Assembly: GCF_905147045.1 (NCBI RefSeq)
Contig: NC_065894.1
Location: 5,803,501-5,867,500 of the forward strand
DNA length: 64,000 nt
Source: Nymphalis io
Lineage: Eukaryota; Arthropoda; Insecta; Lepidoptera; Nymphalidae
Direction: 5' to 3'
Below the pieces are notes generated by a model. The model had not been told where the DNA came from. It was given only the letters and a program-made list of their open reading frames with translations, and searched no databases. Shown here piece by piece: positions 12,188 through 24,907 of this stretch (positions within the stretch are counted from its first letter, which is position 1; each line of letters opens with the position of its first letter). Position numbers and translations under genes: made by a program.

Positions 12188-14877
12188 TTATTGTTGTTTT
12201 GATTTAAAGCTACCAAACTTTTTTGCCTTACTGTGCTTATTTCGGTATATGTTTAAAACACATTTGAATAGAAAAAAACTAGAAGCAAATAGTATACCAA
12301 AGATTAACATCACATCTAAGCAAAGATACTGGTACAAAGATAGATCAGCAGCTGCTGTGTTTAATGTTGCGTTGGGGTAACGAGCGACGTACTCTATCCA
12401 GTAAATAGCTTCTTCTTTAGGGGCTATAGGACGATCTCGCCACCTTTTTGATAACATTTTGACTTTTTCTCTAAACCTAAATAAAAAAAATCCATATTAT
12501 TCACTAAAATTTATCCATATTAACTCTATCTATAAAAATATTGATCTAATGACCATAAGACATAAAAAAAGTTTAATTTATTTTAAAACCAAAATATTTT
12601 TTCATGAATGATTCGTGTGAGAATATTAATGTTTTAGTAATGACTTACTTTATATCTAAAATTATTTTGAATTTTTTTATTAAAGTGTCTTCACTTAATT
12701 TGTTCACTTGAATTTGAACACCCAACCCACTTTCTTCTAAAGCTGCAGCGTTACGAGGTTGGTCTCCAAATATTGGCATTCCAACCACTGGCACTCCATA
12801 AAACATGGCTTCCATTAGCCCTAGTAGACCGCAATGATAAAACATAGCCACTACTTTTGGATGTGCTAGAAAATATTGATTATTTAAAACATTTGCTGCA
12901 ATTTGACCTACATGATTCAAAGTATTGTCTCCTGATTTCATACATGTTTTGTTGTTATGGGCATATATAGAGGAACATTAAATAATCTATTATGAATGAT
13001 ACAGCTAAACTGAAGAGTATACATGACAATCAAAACGAGACAACAGTAAAAATTACAAGCATGCAGAGTTTGCAAAAAAGTAACCACAGCGACGAGGAAT
13101 AGTTTTATTCAAAACATTTTCCTAAGAAACCGTATTTCGATTTTTTGTGGCGTAATAATTTAACTTTGGGAAGTTAAGTTCAAGACAACTAGCGACAGTA
13201 AATATTAAAATAGGAAGAAGATCTAAAGAGACTCGGATAGGAGCAATTTGACAGCCAGAGCACTTTTTCTTATCATTTTGCTTGCTGACATTAAATTTTG
13301 TCTTTGTCTTAAGCCACATTATGGAAGGATCAAAATATAGACGAAACACGAATAGGGTAATTGCACTGTATAATGGAATGGATGGAGGACTTACGGTTAG
13401 TAATTGAATAGAGAGGCATTTGCACGTACGTATAGATTGTGATGCTTTTTCCTATTATGGGCGAAATTTTCTTTTTATGCTTTTAATGGCAGACATTTTT
13501 GAAACAAATATTACTAAAAAAAAACATTCTTTCGAAAAACTTTAAATTTTTTTGTTTGGGTGTACAACTGTAATAATTATCCTTATAAATACGGTATTTA
13601 GATTTTTATCTCATCTAATTTCTATTTTTTTGCAATGTCTAACTTTTGTTTTGTAAGACATGAAAAAACCCTTTTCTAGTTTTTTAGACCGCCTCTGCCT
13701 CTAAATATGTCCATAATAATATATCCTTCATATAAGCTTACCTAAAATATCGTTTTGAGGTAGCCATTTAGCCATATAAATGTTATTTTGCTTGTCAGGC
13801 AGAGTATCTGCGTCCCATTTCCAGATAACTCTTTGCTGAAGTTTTGCTATAGTGCGTAATATAGCTTGCAATTTTTCAGGAGGAATTGAGGAACTACCTA
13901 CCATTGTCCCAAAAGATATATAAATAACACCGTGTTCCGAATCATTGATAAATTTTTCTAAATCCTAGAAATTAAAACGAACAATTGGTTAACACAATAT
14001 AATAAATATAATATCAGTATAATTTTCGTTATGATATAATTAACACCATACTTACCATTGGTAGTGGTTTGTTTTCAGCTACATGTAAACCTCCAACTTC
14101 TTTGACGTTAGAAGGTAAAATAGATGGCGCCAAAAACGTAAAGTGTTCATTAAGTAGCATGAGCTTTATGTTTCGTCCTAGATCTTCAAGAGAAGGTAAG
14201 TCGTGGAAGTATTGGGATAACGTGTATTGATTTATAGTTTGTATCATTACCCTTACAACGTATTGAAAATATATCATAAATACTGTTCTTTCAATTCTTT
14301 GAATAATATTAGGTTTTGTTCCACCATTTAGTAACTGAAATGGAGTAAACGATGGATTGTTTGGTACTCCCAATCGACTGAAATGGTAAGGCATTAAAGT
14401 ATGCGACGAAATTCCGACTACAGGTGCTTTAAGTTTGTGAGCTAACCCCAGTGCACAATCACTATTAAATTGCTCTACTAAAATCACATCGAATTTCGTT
14501 TCGTTCTTCCATAAATTTTGTACATTTTCGTCACTTAGTAGTACCTTGCAATTATTTGTTCCTGTAACTAATAGGAAAATGGTCACCACTATAATTTTAT
14601 AATAGGATGGTTCTGTAAATTTAACCCATTTTTTATTTTCTTCGATGTTTCCTTCAAGAGCTATGTCGCGATAGTTTGGAATTGCGTTCTCTTGTGGAAA
14701 ATATGATATAACAGTCAAATTATGTCCTTTTCCTGCTAATTCCTTAAGAAGTGATTCAAATACTAAAAAGTGACTTCTTCCTTCGTATGGAAAAACAGCT
14801 AGTATATTCAATAACTGAACCTTTACTACTTGCAATGATAAAAACATGAAAACTGACTTTACTGAAAACACTACCAT
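12188..14877 (-). CDS. UDP-glycosyltransferase gene 4 (four exons, about 516 residues)
   Basis: Complete ER UGT. Exons: 14056-14877, 13742-13964, 12649-12865, 12188-12476, with phases 0, 1, 2. The signal peptide is followed by catalytic His36 in G-R-S-H-F and the F-N-S-D-C Asp. Exon 2 has E-H-G-V-I-Y-I-S-F-G. In exon 3 the signature starts M-F-Y-H-C-G, whereas genes 2 and 3 have F-Y-S-H-C-G. The small Ser/Thr before the donor-binding His is therefore Tyr, while G-D-Q is kept. Exon 4 has W-R-D-R-P, the anchor helix and a tail ending KSKQQ (KxKxx). It is the most compact gene except for intron 2 (12866-13741), which holds a 75-codon open frame that I do not recognise. Expression and substrate are unknown. 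Confidence 0.95.
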
Positions 14878-16171
14878 CTTTACGAAAATTGTAATATGTT
14901 TTGGAAGATTATTTAAATTTTACTCTATAAGCTCGTGTTTTGAGTTATCAAGCAGTAAAATAGTAATATGCACTTATTTATTTATGATTGTAAGTTATAA
15001 TGTTTAGTGCTAATAGGAATAACCTTAGTATGTCCTTGCTATTGGAAATACTTACTCCCTTAAAACTGATTTAGGAAAGTTAATAACTTATCGAAAATTA
15101 CATAGGTAGAAGGTATCGTATCGACGTATGTGATATTTTTACCAAGAGTTATAATTAAACTCAAACTTTTTTGCAAATTTATTTTCATAGTTTTGTATTT
15201 TTGATATAAACCTGTGTTACCACGACGCTTATTTTTTATTTTTTTAAACTGAAATTGCATACATATACAATATATTGCTAACAGTAACACCGATGTTGTA
15301 TCTTTTTTTAACTTCTTTATCGTCAAATGATACATTATCATACTATTTTTTTCAAAATTTTGGGTAACATTTCTTATTAATTTAGATTTGAAACCTCATT
15401 CAATCAGATTAAATGGCTATTTTATTACTTTTCTTTGTAGGTCGGCTATAACTTTTTAATGGTCGAAGAAAGTCGTAATTCTAATATCGTCGCATAAAAT
15501 TCATATTGTGTATAATATGTTAATATTAAATTGCATAAAAAGGCACAAGTATTGTTAAAAAGATAATTAAAAGTCACGACTACACATAGAATAAAGTTAA
15601 TTTATATATGTCAGTTATTTAAAAATTAAAGAAAATGGGTATAAATATTTCAGTTTAATTAATCACATCACCAGTCGAATAATTTCATACAAAATTAAGT
15701 ATCAGTGCTTATTAATAGTTTATTGACTTGTCTCATAGTCAACTAAAGTCTGTACCAGGAGTAGTAAAGATAAATAAACAACTTTGACCGGTTTAATTAA
15801 AATATCAATTTTGGTCGAGATAAAATAATAATAATTAATCTATAGTAGGTATGGTATTCATAATGGATTCGTAAAAAATGGCGTTTCGAAAGTCGGTAAA
15901 GTTTTTATTTATATTCCATTGTTTGGAAGTAAAATTAATGTGTCTATAAGTAGTACAGAGGAATAGTGTTGTATTATAAATAAATATATATTTATCAATA
16001 ATTGTTTGTAGGACTTAACACAGCAGATCTATTAGTAAATCACACGGAATATCGTTATCACGGTTCGTTTATCTTTACTTCTTCTTCCATTGGAATATAG
16101 TACACAAATCTTTATTTTCTTATAAAAATGCGTGTCATATTTTAATAACTTAATACCTATAAAGTTTTACT
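14878..16171. other. Spacer between UGT genes 4 and 5
   Basis: About 1.3 kb of AT-rich intergenic sequence. There is a 93-codon open frame at 15060-15341 on the minus strand, but its composition looks like chance. No repeat was recognised. Confidence 0.4.
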
Positions 16172-19100
16172 TTATTCAAATTTGACTCTCTTTGATCTTC
16201 TTTCTCCGGTTGGTATAACTTCCGCTGCAGGTTCGCTTTGACAGCAGCAACAGCAACACACGCTTAGAATTTTATAAACAACATACAATAAAATGTAGAT
16301 AACGAGGCCTACAAAAGCCAAAACGTCTAGTTGTAGTTGTTGGTACCACGGTACATCAGCAGATGCCGCTACTAAGTTTGGAGTTCCATTGTATCGAGCT
16401 ACATATTCTATCCAATAGATGGCGCTTTCCAATGGAGACATGGGACGATCATGCCACATTCGAGAAACAAGTTTTGCACGTTGTTGCCACCTGAAATAAA
16501 TAAAATATAAGCAATGAGATCGGAAAAAGACTACTTATTTTATTATTTTTATATGGTATTTTAATAATATTAAACGTAGATTCTAAGATTGTAAAGAAAA
16601 ATTGGCAAGAAACTCATTAGTTAAATTAGAAATAATATTTGAAACACAAGATGTTTTCTTCTTAGCTTTTTTATTAAGTTTGATATTGGTTATATTATGT
16701 CGCTTGACATTTATAATTGTTTATTAATGATTAAATATGGACGAAAGGTAAAATCGAGTAAAAAATACGACGTCATAATATGTAAGTAAATTATGAACAA
16801 TTATTTATCAAAACTTCCTCTCACATAATTCAGGTATACCTACGAATAATTTAATTTATATTTTTATCCGGTAGATACATTGACATTCAACACAAATAGA
16901 GCCAAATATTTTTTTGTAATTTCGTTTCTTTAAATAGGAAAGCACTTTCTTAGTTCACATTTTCCATCTCAACGTTAACGGCACGGTTGCGGACCGTGAC
17001 AAGCATCCGTGAAGTGTTATATCAAAGCTTTCTACTTTCTACAGATTTATGCAAGGGCCACTCGTTTCTTAACACGTAACCTGCTACTTTCATGCTAATA
17101 TCACACTCACTTATATGGTAAAGTATTCACATTATATCACTACAGCAGTGTTAGCTTAGCAGTACATGTTATAATTTTCAGATGTTTTAAAATTACACTA
17201 TGAAATGACACAACATATACGTATATATAATATTATATACACGTACATTAAAACTTTTATATATATATATATGTTGCACAAAAAAATAAATGAATTAACT
17301 TTATATATTAAGCATTTCTTATATTAAAATATAATAAAAATAACTTCTTAAATCTTTTAAGTACTTAGTAATTATTTGATAACATAACAATAGAAAGTTA
17401 AATTTTTTGATTAGCCCATTGTAATTTTTCGTGCAGTTGGCAATGTTCTGCATTTCGCTGCAGGGTTCGATTCCCGCCACGATTCTGGGCGTATTATGTA
17501 TATAAGTATCTCATACGTATTTATATATTTATTTAAAATTATATTATATATATATAAATTATATTTAAAATTATATTATGTAAATATATAATTTTGAATG
17601 TATATCAGCTACCTATAACACAGACATTAAGTTGCCTACCTTAGAAACAGACGACCGTATGTGCCATTTAAAAAAAAACAACTGCTATTTTGGCAGAAGT
17701 TATTATATTGTTCATAAAAAAATATAAAGCTGACTTTTTCACCTGTTTGGACTTAGATCTTCTGTTAATAAGGGGCAGTTGGAGCTTATTCTGACTCGCT
17801 ACTCACTGCGGTTGTTAGATATATGTACATACATGGTCGCTGGTTTGTCGCTTGCCTTTACCTCCGAGTTCATAATAAATTAAATCTAGGTCATTAAAAA
17901 ATTCAAAATGTTTGCCTGGATTTAAACCTTAATATTTATTTTATCTACGTTAAGCTCTGTCCGTTAAAAGACGAAAAAAGAGCAAAAAAGTATCTTTTAA
18001 ATCCAACATTTTGGTCCTTTTACTATTAAAATGGCAAAAATGTTGAGCTCTGTGACTTGAGACGTTTTATTCGAGATTTGAACCTTTTCTGGTTCATACC
18101 CTGGTGTAGCATTTTACTGGCTATTCAGCGTAGTGAATTGCTCAGTTAGTCGTATGGCTTTTCTGAGTTTGGACCAGACGATTTTTATGGATAGTTTTTT
18201 ATTGATTTCTTTGTATTTTATTATCAATTTTGATTCACTTTTAGGAATTTCACGAAAATATTAATTTGATAGCATTAGGTGATTACATAACTTTTCTTTT
18301 ATATTTAATAATGTTTTTAAAATTATGATCTCTGTATTTTGTTGTGAGTGATTTCACACTGTTTTGAATTTAATTTATCTACAATATTATAAAAGTTGAT
18401 TCAAATATTTTTTCTTAAGCAAAATAGAAGTGCTTATGTGATAGTCGCTTCGCACATTTATTAAAATAACGCTAATATTTTTATAAATGCAACCCTATCT
18501 GGGTCAATGCCTTCGTTTCAATTTACAGTTTTATTTAAAAAAAAACTAAAAACTATCAGTACTTATTTTTATTAGTTTATAATATTTGAAGTTGTGATTG
18601 AATGAGAGGTTTAAAAGGCTTGATAACTTACTATAACATTTCTAACCAAGAAGTCTTATTTTTAATATAAAATTTGTAATTATAATCATATTCTAAAAAG
18701 GGTAGTTTTGGTTGGATACTTATTTCCATGTAAAATAGATTATTAGGGCTTACACTAATTATTGCTTTTATCTATGTCGGTTGTTTGACGGATTGTTTAA
18801 AAACTGAATTATTATCAGGAATAAGTCTTAAACCATACATTTCTTGGAAAATACTCTAACTAATTTTATGAATTAATATCGTAGTTCAGGGAACGATGAG
18901 ATTTTTCAAAAAGTATTTGGCGTTTTTTATTTGTGTAGAAGACCAAATTAAAAGTAAAATTGAATTAATTACTTGATTTTATTAATGTATTTGAGTATTG
19001 CGGTGCACTTAATAATACTGTATCATAATAGGTACATAATATAGGCGAAACCTACGTCGTCGGTAGGAGTCCGACATAACTCCCTCGCCTCCCCGGGCGG

Positions 19101-22100
19101 GGAAGTAACCGAAGAGAATTTCCTCAAGAAAAAAAAGGTACCACCCACTCATCAGATACTTTTACTGGTGGTAGGGCTTTGTGCAAGCTCGTCTGGGTAG
19201 GTACCACCCACTCATCAGATATTCTACCGCAAAACAGCAATACTTGATATTGTTGTGTTCCGGTTTGAAGGGTGAGTGAGCCAGTGTAATTACAGGCACA
19301 AGGGACATAAAATCTTAGTTCCCAAGGTTGGTGGCGCATTGGCTATAAGCGATGGTTGACATTTCTTACAATGCCAATGTCTAAGGGCGTTTGGTGACCA
19401 CTTACCATCAGGTGGCCCATATGCTCGTCCTCCTTCCTATTCTATAAAAAAAAAAAAAAAAAATTCTACCGAAAAATAATTGTACTTGGTATTGTTGTAT
19501 TCCGGTTCGAAGGGTGAGTGAGCCAGTGTAATTACAGGAACAAGGGACATAACATCTTAGTTTCCAAGGTTGGTGGTGCATTGGCGATGTAAGCGATGGT
19601 TAACATTTCTTATATGTCTATGGGCGTTGGTGACCACTTACCAACAGGTGACCCATATGCTCGTCCGCTTACCTATTCTATAAAAAAAAGTGAAGCAGCC
19701 TAAGTAACCGATTTTTTTTAACTATATATAATATATTATTGCTATATATAATATATTTTTAAATATATATATATTAACCGGAAATTTAATTATTTAATTA
19801 TAAATATATACCGTAGAAAATTCGTTCAATTTAGGAGATTATATAGAATTATACAAGGAACATGAAAAAACGTATAAAAGAAAAAAAGTAGGAGTATGCA
19901 GTCAGAAAACAAATATGTGTCAATTTTTTTTGAGATAGACGTATTAGTACAAAATATCTTAACCGACAAAATACTATAAAACATGACGTTTACTTATTGC
20001 GTTTAAGTCGTCATCAACGCCGAAACAGACGATGTTGTCATAATCAAGTTGATCTTGGTTTTGTGGAAAATATAGAATCCTACGGTTTGCGAGCAATTAC
20101 GATTTCTAATTTAAAGTTTTTGAGGAGCACATTTTAGTTCTGCATGTATATGTATTTTTTAATTAAAAGGATAACTACAAGTACATGAGTGATATCTTTT
20201 TTTTTTTAAAAGACATTTTTGAATAAAGAAAAAAAAAAAGCGCTCAAACGTGAGAGTAAATTGTGTGTGTAATAAAACATCTTTATTATTTAATGTATAA
20301 TATTTAAAAAAGTTATATTTTAATTAGACTTTGAAATTTGCTTCATCGCGTTTCAGTCAAACATACCTACGGAAACTACGGAAATAAAATATCAAAATAA
20401 AAATCAACTAACCTTGGATCTAAAACGTCGTTAATAGCGTCTAGTAGTAAATCTTTTCTTAAGTTTTCATAATTCACAGTAGTGGCTACACCAGCATCTA
20501 CCAGGGTTGCAGCGTTGCCGAACTGGTCGCCGAATAAAGGAACTGCTATGACTGGTACTCCGGCATCCAATGCTTCAATAGTGCTGAGAATTCCCGCGTG
20601 AGATATAAATGCTTTAACATTCTCGTGCTCTGAAAATATTGATAAGAAATATATTTGCAAATTTTTATAGCCTATTCCAACCAGAGGACAAATAAACATT
20701 TTTGACATTGAGTTGATGTGATATAATTGTATAAACAATGATATATAGTATGAATTCGTGAAAAATCCGCACCACCAACCTTGGGAACTAAGATGTTATG
20801 TCCCTTGTGCCTATAAATACACTGGCTAACTAACCCTTCAAACTGGAACACAACGATACCAAGTACTGCTGTTTTGCGGTAGAATATCTGATGAGTGGGT
20901 GGTGTACCCAGACGAGCTTGCACAGAGCCCTACTACCAGTATCACTAAGGGATATGTTGCTTAATGGCCATTACATGTTATAAGCTTGTGCGGGAATTCA
21001 ACTTGACCTATTCATATAAACAACCTGTTTAATTATAATTTCATTATTTTATTAAAAACTTATTTGTTCTTATTTTTAATTATTCTACTAGTATGCTTTT
21101 ATAATCATATTATTTAAAAAAAACTTATAAATGTTACTCATTTTATATTAGATATTCTAGGCTGTGATTCTAAAACGGGGTGGCATAAAGTTAGGTGCTA
21201 ACTTTACATTAGTAAGAAACTAAACGTCTTAATAGTTCAATGGTAAGGATATAATTAAAATAATTATCATAAAAAATAATGAGACTATTACATATCAATA
21301 CTCACTTAAGATATCGTATTGCGGGAACCATCTCATGCTCATAACGTTTCTTGGCAAGTTCTCCAGGCTTGCTCCTTCCCATTTGAACAGGACTCGAAGT
21401 GGTAATTTTCTGAACGTTGATACTAATTCGTTTAGTTTTTCTATAGGAAGCGTGGAGTCCTTGACAGAGGAACCTAAGTTTACGTAAATAACTCCATGTT
21501 CAGCTTCGTTAATAAATCGTTCGATTTCCTGAAAATGCATATTAAAATTTATATGTTGGTGTAAAATTTATTTGTTAATTGTCTTGTATTAACTAGGTAG
21601 TGAAAAGGCCAGTATTTTAACAAGGATAACATAAATAAGATAATATATAAATAATAAATGCTTACTTCAAAGTGTGTATTTATTAATTTTAATTCTACAT
21701 TTTAATACTATAAATAGTGGCTAGTCTATAAATAGTAGTTGGTGCTAGTGCTAAGTGTGATTTACTTACCGTTGGAATAGCCTTCGGAGGTCTAATATGT
21801 ATTCCACCAACGTCCACAACATTATCTGGCCGTACGAGGCCTCCGAAAACTGATTTGTGAGTGTTTACAAACACCAAACTGGCATTCGATGCGATGTTTT
21901 CCAACGTTGGCACATTATCCCCTAAATATTTATATAGGTACACGTGATCCGTCACTTGCGACCCTATGTAATATACCCAATTAGTAATATGATACAACAA
22001 AAAACTCTTCACTCGATCAAAGAACCATGGCTTTCTTCCGTATGGTAGTAACGATTGCGGAACGTATGCAGAGTTAAAATTGATTCCCAACCTATTGTAA

Positions 22101-22588
22101 TGCCACGGATGTAGCGGTTGAGGGTTGAAAGCAATATACGGAACACTTAAATTTGCCGCCAATGCTAGTCCACAATCACTATTATAAGATTCCACGATTA
22201 TCACATCGAATCGAGGTCGAGTTCTTATCATGTGTAGCACCTGATTATTATTCATTAGCGTCTTGCAATCATCGTTGCCGGCTTTAGTATACACTAATGT
22301 TTCAAACGGCACTCGCGAAACTTCATTCCCTATAACTGATTCGAACGACAGTCCTTGGTACACTTGTTTATCACTGAGTAATATATCTCGATAAGTAGGT
22401 GGCGCGTCTGGCAATTGAAAGTGGCTAATAAGAGTTACATCGTGGTTTCGGTTCGCTAGCTCTCGGAACAAACCTCGGTATGTGACATAATTGTTGCGGT
22501 CCAGAGAGGGGAATACACCGAGTATCTTGTAGCTTTGTACCGCAATTATTTGAACAACGAATAAAAATACGAATATGTATTTATTCAT
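16172..22588 (-). CDS. UDP-glycosyltransferase gene 5, diverged, catalytic His replaced by Asn (about 525 residues)
   Basis: Exons: 21770-22588, 21306-21528, 20413-20629, 16172-16490, with the same phases and the same 223/217-bp exons 2 and 3 as its neighbours. The start chosen is the ATG at 22588, directly before a signal peptide (MNKYIFVFLFVV...); the frame stays open upstream but through what looks like promoter. Where other copies have K-S-H-F, this one has R-N-N-Y: Asn33, codon AAT at 22490-22492. The partner Asp (Y-N-S-D-C) and the donor signature (F-I-S-H-A-G...P-L-F-G-D-Q) are kept. The last exon, 3.9 kb away, encodes the anchor helix, six consecutive Cys and a basic tail ending RVKFE. 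It belongs to a different UGT family from genes 1-4; which one I cannot say. It may have altered or no glycosyl transfer. Confidence 0.93.
16491..19043. other. Intron 3 of UGT gene 5, repeat-free part
   Basis: AT-rich, with a (TA)n run near 17250-17270. At 17461-17480 there is a B-box-like CAGGGTTCGATTCCCGCC, possibly the last trace of a tRNA-derived retroposon. No coding sequence was seen. Confidence 0.45.
19044..19137 (+). repeat. Short retroposon fragment with A-rich tail
   Basis: A GC-rich stretch (GTCGGTAGGAGTCCGACAT ... CCTCCCCGGGCGGGGAAG ... GAATTTCCTC) ends in AAGAAAAAAAA. It stands out sharply from the AT-rich intron and ends in an A tail, as a 5'-truncated retroposon would. Similar sequence is familiar from other Lepidoptera; the family is not named here. 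Confidence 0.5.
19138..19462 (+). repeat. S3-family retroposon with poly(A) tail
   Basis: Contains GTACCACCCACTCATCAG twice (around 19137 and 19199), then TTCTACCGCAAAACAGCAA, GTGTTCCGGTTTGAAGGG, AGTTCCCAAGGTTGGTGG and CATATGCTCGTCC, and ends in a run of A at 19445-19463. It is the best copy of S3 in the window. Others are at 19463-19690, 20765-20945, 10135-10345 and 36475-36640. A 71-codon open frame on its minus strand is a by-product. Confidence 0.75.
19463..19690 (+). repeat. 5'-truncated S3 retroposon directly behind the first copy
   Basis: Starts with TTCTACCG right after the poly(A) of the previous copy, runs through the same body and ends CCTATTCTATAAAAAAAAG. The arrangement suggests insertion into, or priming at, the A tail of the first copy. 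Confidence 0.7.
20765..20945 (-). repeat. S3-family retroposon in intron 2 of UGT gene 5
   Basis: Reads on the minus strand as the S3 body. The plus strand shows CACCAACCTTGGGAACTAAG, ATGTTATGTCCCTTGTG and GCGGTAGAATATCTGATGAG. It lies between exons 3 and 2 and does not touch the splice sites. Confidence 0.75.
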
Positions 22589-22790
22589 CTTCGACGAACG
22601 TTCGTTTTGCGTCGCGGTTCCGTGAGTACTAGGGCGTAAATGGAAGCTTGCGTATCTACCTAATAATAGGTAGATGGTATGAGGTAATCGTTCCGCTGAC
22701 GCTGTCGTGTCGTAAGAGTCAAAAATATTCGGTGACTGCGCGGAGTCATTGAACGTGACCCCGATTTCCATAGCAAATGTTTTTGATACC

Positions 22791-22800
22791 GTATATATAG
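22791..22800 (-). promoter_or_regulatory. Possible TATA box of UGT gene 5
   Basis: Minus-strand CTATATATAC lies about 200 bp before the start codon at 22588. This fits a core promoter with a 5' UTR of about 170 nt, or a leader with no intron. No transcript evidence is available. Confidence 0.3.
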
Positions 22801-22876
22801 CTGTATACAGCGGCTGCACGGCTATCACACCAAATAATGTTTTGTTGCATGTTGATAGTGAGTAATTTGTATACAT

Positions 22877-23754
22877 TAATTAATTACTATCAATGTCAAT
22901 ATTTATTTACGGTTCAACTTACACTGATGTTATTTGCGTTAAAATTTTAATTAGTTTGATTTAATAAAATAATCGGTTAAATTTCCAAGTTAAAAAAGGG
23001 TGCAACGTTATCGTCCGAGTGAAACGTTTCTTACTGCAAGTGTACTAAACGATGTATTTATTTTGATCTAATTTAAACAAGTGTAAAAAAATATAAAGTA
23101 GAAGTTTTAAATAAGTACAAAAGTTAAAGATTTAGTTTTTCTTGTATGATAATTTCAACTGTAGTACTATTCTTCTTTGCACAGTATAATAAATAATTTT
23201 ATAATGAAAACTAACTTCTCATGTTTTCTCGGCTCGAGTTCAAATTCCACTTGGTAATAATTACCTACATACATCATAATACTTTAACGAGTACCTACAC
23301 TATAAAACAATGCTATAAATAATTGCAAATTGTGTATAAAAACGTGTTGAAAATAATTGTAAGTAAATATATTATTATTGATGAAATTAATATAGATATA
23401 TACAATTCAAATAATTATTTAAACACATATGTATAAGCAAATAAATTACTGTATTTACTTAAGCGACCAAGCTGATTCAACTAATTATATGTACAAATTT
23501 ACAAATGATTATTATTAAAAAAATATAAAAAAATTTAAAAATAAAAACAAAATATGTTTGGCAAATGAGCAACATCGAAATTGAAATTTAAAATTAAAGG
23601 AAACCATTATATAATATATTATATAATTGTATAACATATTTTATATAATTTATATTAATATTTTATATATTATATAATTTATATAAATGAGTAAAATAAA
23701 AACAGATTATTCTTATTATTATAAAATATGGCAACGAAGTAGGTAGAACGAAGT
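22877..23754. other. Intergenic AT-rich sequence right of the UGT cluster
   Basis: Marks the right boundary of the UGT cluster. No gene or named repeat was seen. Around 23610-23690 the sequence is almost pure A/T. Confidence 0.4.
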
Positions 23755-23890
23755 AGGTATATGCGCCACGCACACGCAAGGGTGTAGAAAGCGGCGGAGA
23801 GGGGCATGACGGCATAAGCAAGCGTTATAACCGTTTGTTGACACGGCATATGAGTAGGTCTTATCCCCAAGGCGCATTAATAGATGTTTC
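23755..23890. repeat. Dispersed repeat R3, copy 1
   Basis: A GC-richer patch with ACACGGCATATGAGTAGGTC, TTATCCCCAAGGCGCATTAA and TAGATGTTT. It is mirrored by 33890-34015, which ends GACGAGTCGGTCCTGCCCCC, AAGGCACTCCAATAGATGTT. The two copies share order but are diverged. Element class unknown. Confidence 0.5.
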
Positions 23891-24907
23891 ACAACATTAA
23901 GTATACTATTACCGATTACAATGTTTCCAGTTTTACAGTGGTATAAATTTCAGGTCAATCACTTTTTTGAAATTGGTTTAAAGCTCCACGATGACGATCC
24001 TATGTCCTGTGTCTGATCCTCTGAACACACATGCTAACAGGACTTTAAATAAAGACATGTAAAAGATTAATCATCAAACAATAAACACAATTATTATTAG
24101 CTTATTTATACATAAAATGGTTCTTAAATTTGTACATAATATGCTTTTTCATAAGTAATACCTGCACTGAAATAATAATAAATATAAATTTATTAATTAC
24201 GTTATAGAAAAAAATCGCGCACAAAAAAGCAATAAATAGGGAGGAAATAGATAATTTTTATTTTTGAAAACAGATGCCATCTAAAATAATCTCCTGTGGC
24301 ATTGTAGTAGTGGCATTGCCAAAGATCCTGACGCTATTGCCTCTCTGAACTGTTAATGCCAGTCTCTTTTTATCTCTGAGCTTGTTGTTGACTTGAAGTG
24401 TAGACCAGCATTACAGAACTTTTAACTTAATTTTAATTCCTTTACGAGTTCAACGACTCGATAATTTTCAGCTTGGTCTAGGTACTAACTATTAATCAGA
24501 CATTTAATATTTTTGGTGGTATATGGTTGTGTTGTGGTTCGAAGATGAGTGGGCCAATGTAATTATCGACAATTTATTACAAGGAACACAAATTATTATT
24601 AGATTCTCAGAGCCCATGACTAATGACGAATTGACGGTGAAAAGAGTGACTTACACATCTAATGGTTCGCTGACCGAATTTTGTTAAGCACATAACCCTT
24701 TATAAATAAAATAAAAAAATCTGGGTTCAAATGTAAGTGCCACCAATTAACTTGTTTTTATTTTGTGTCATTTTTTATTCGTGTAAATTTAGCACACTTT
24801 ATTCTCAAATATATTTTTTTTTATATTGAAAAGACAGGATTAAAGAAATGAAGAATAAAATATTAGATTACAATTACATGCTATATTTAATTTGATCTAA
24901 TTTAAAA
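23891..24907. other. Spacer, nothing firm
   Basis: AT-rich. Around 24530-24640 there are weak echoes of the S3 body (GTTGTGGTTCGAAGATGAG, GGCCAATGTAATTA), too decayed to call. Confidence 0.35.

Noticed and set aside
13122..13349. 75-codon frame in intron 2 of UGT gene 4
   Set aside because: Some coding-like look, but no recognisable motif, no splice context and no second copy. Left as unexplained intron sequence.
22589..22876. N-terminal extension of UGT gene 5 to an upstream ATG (22876)
   Set aside because: It would bury the signal peptide about 96 residues inside the protein, and the stretch contains a TATA-like sequence.
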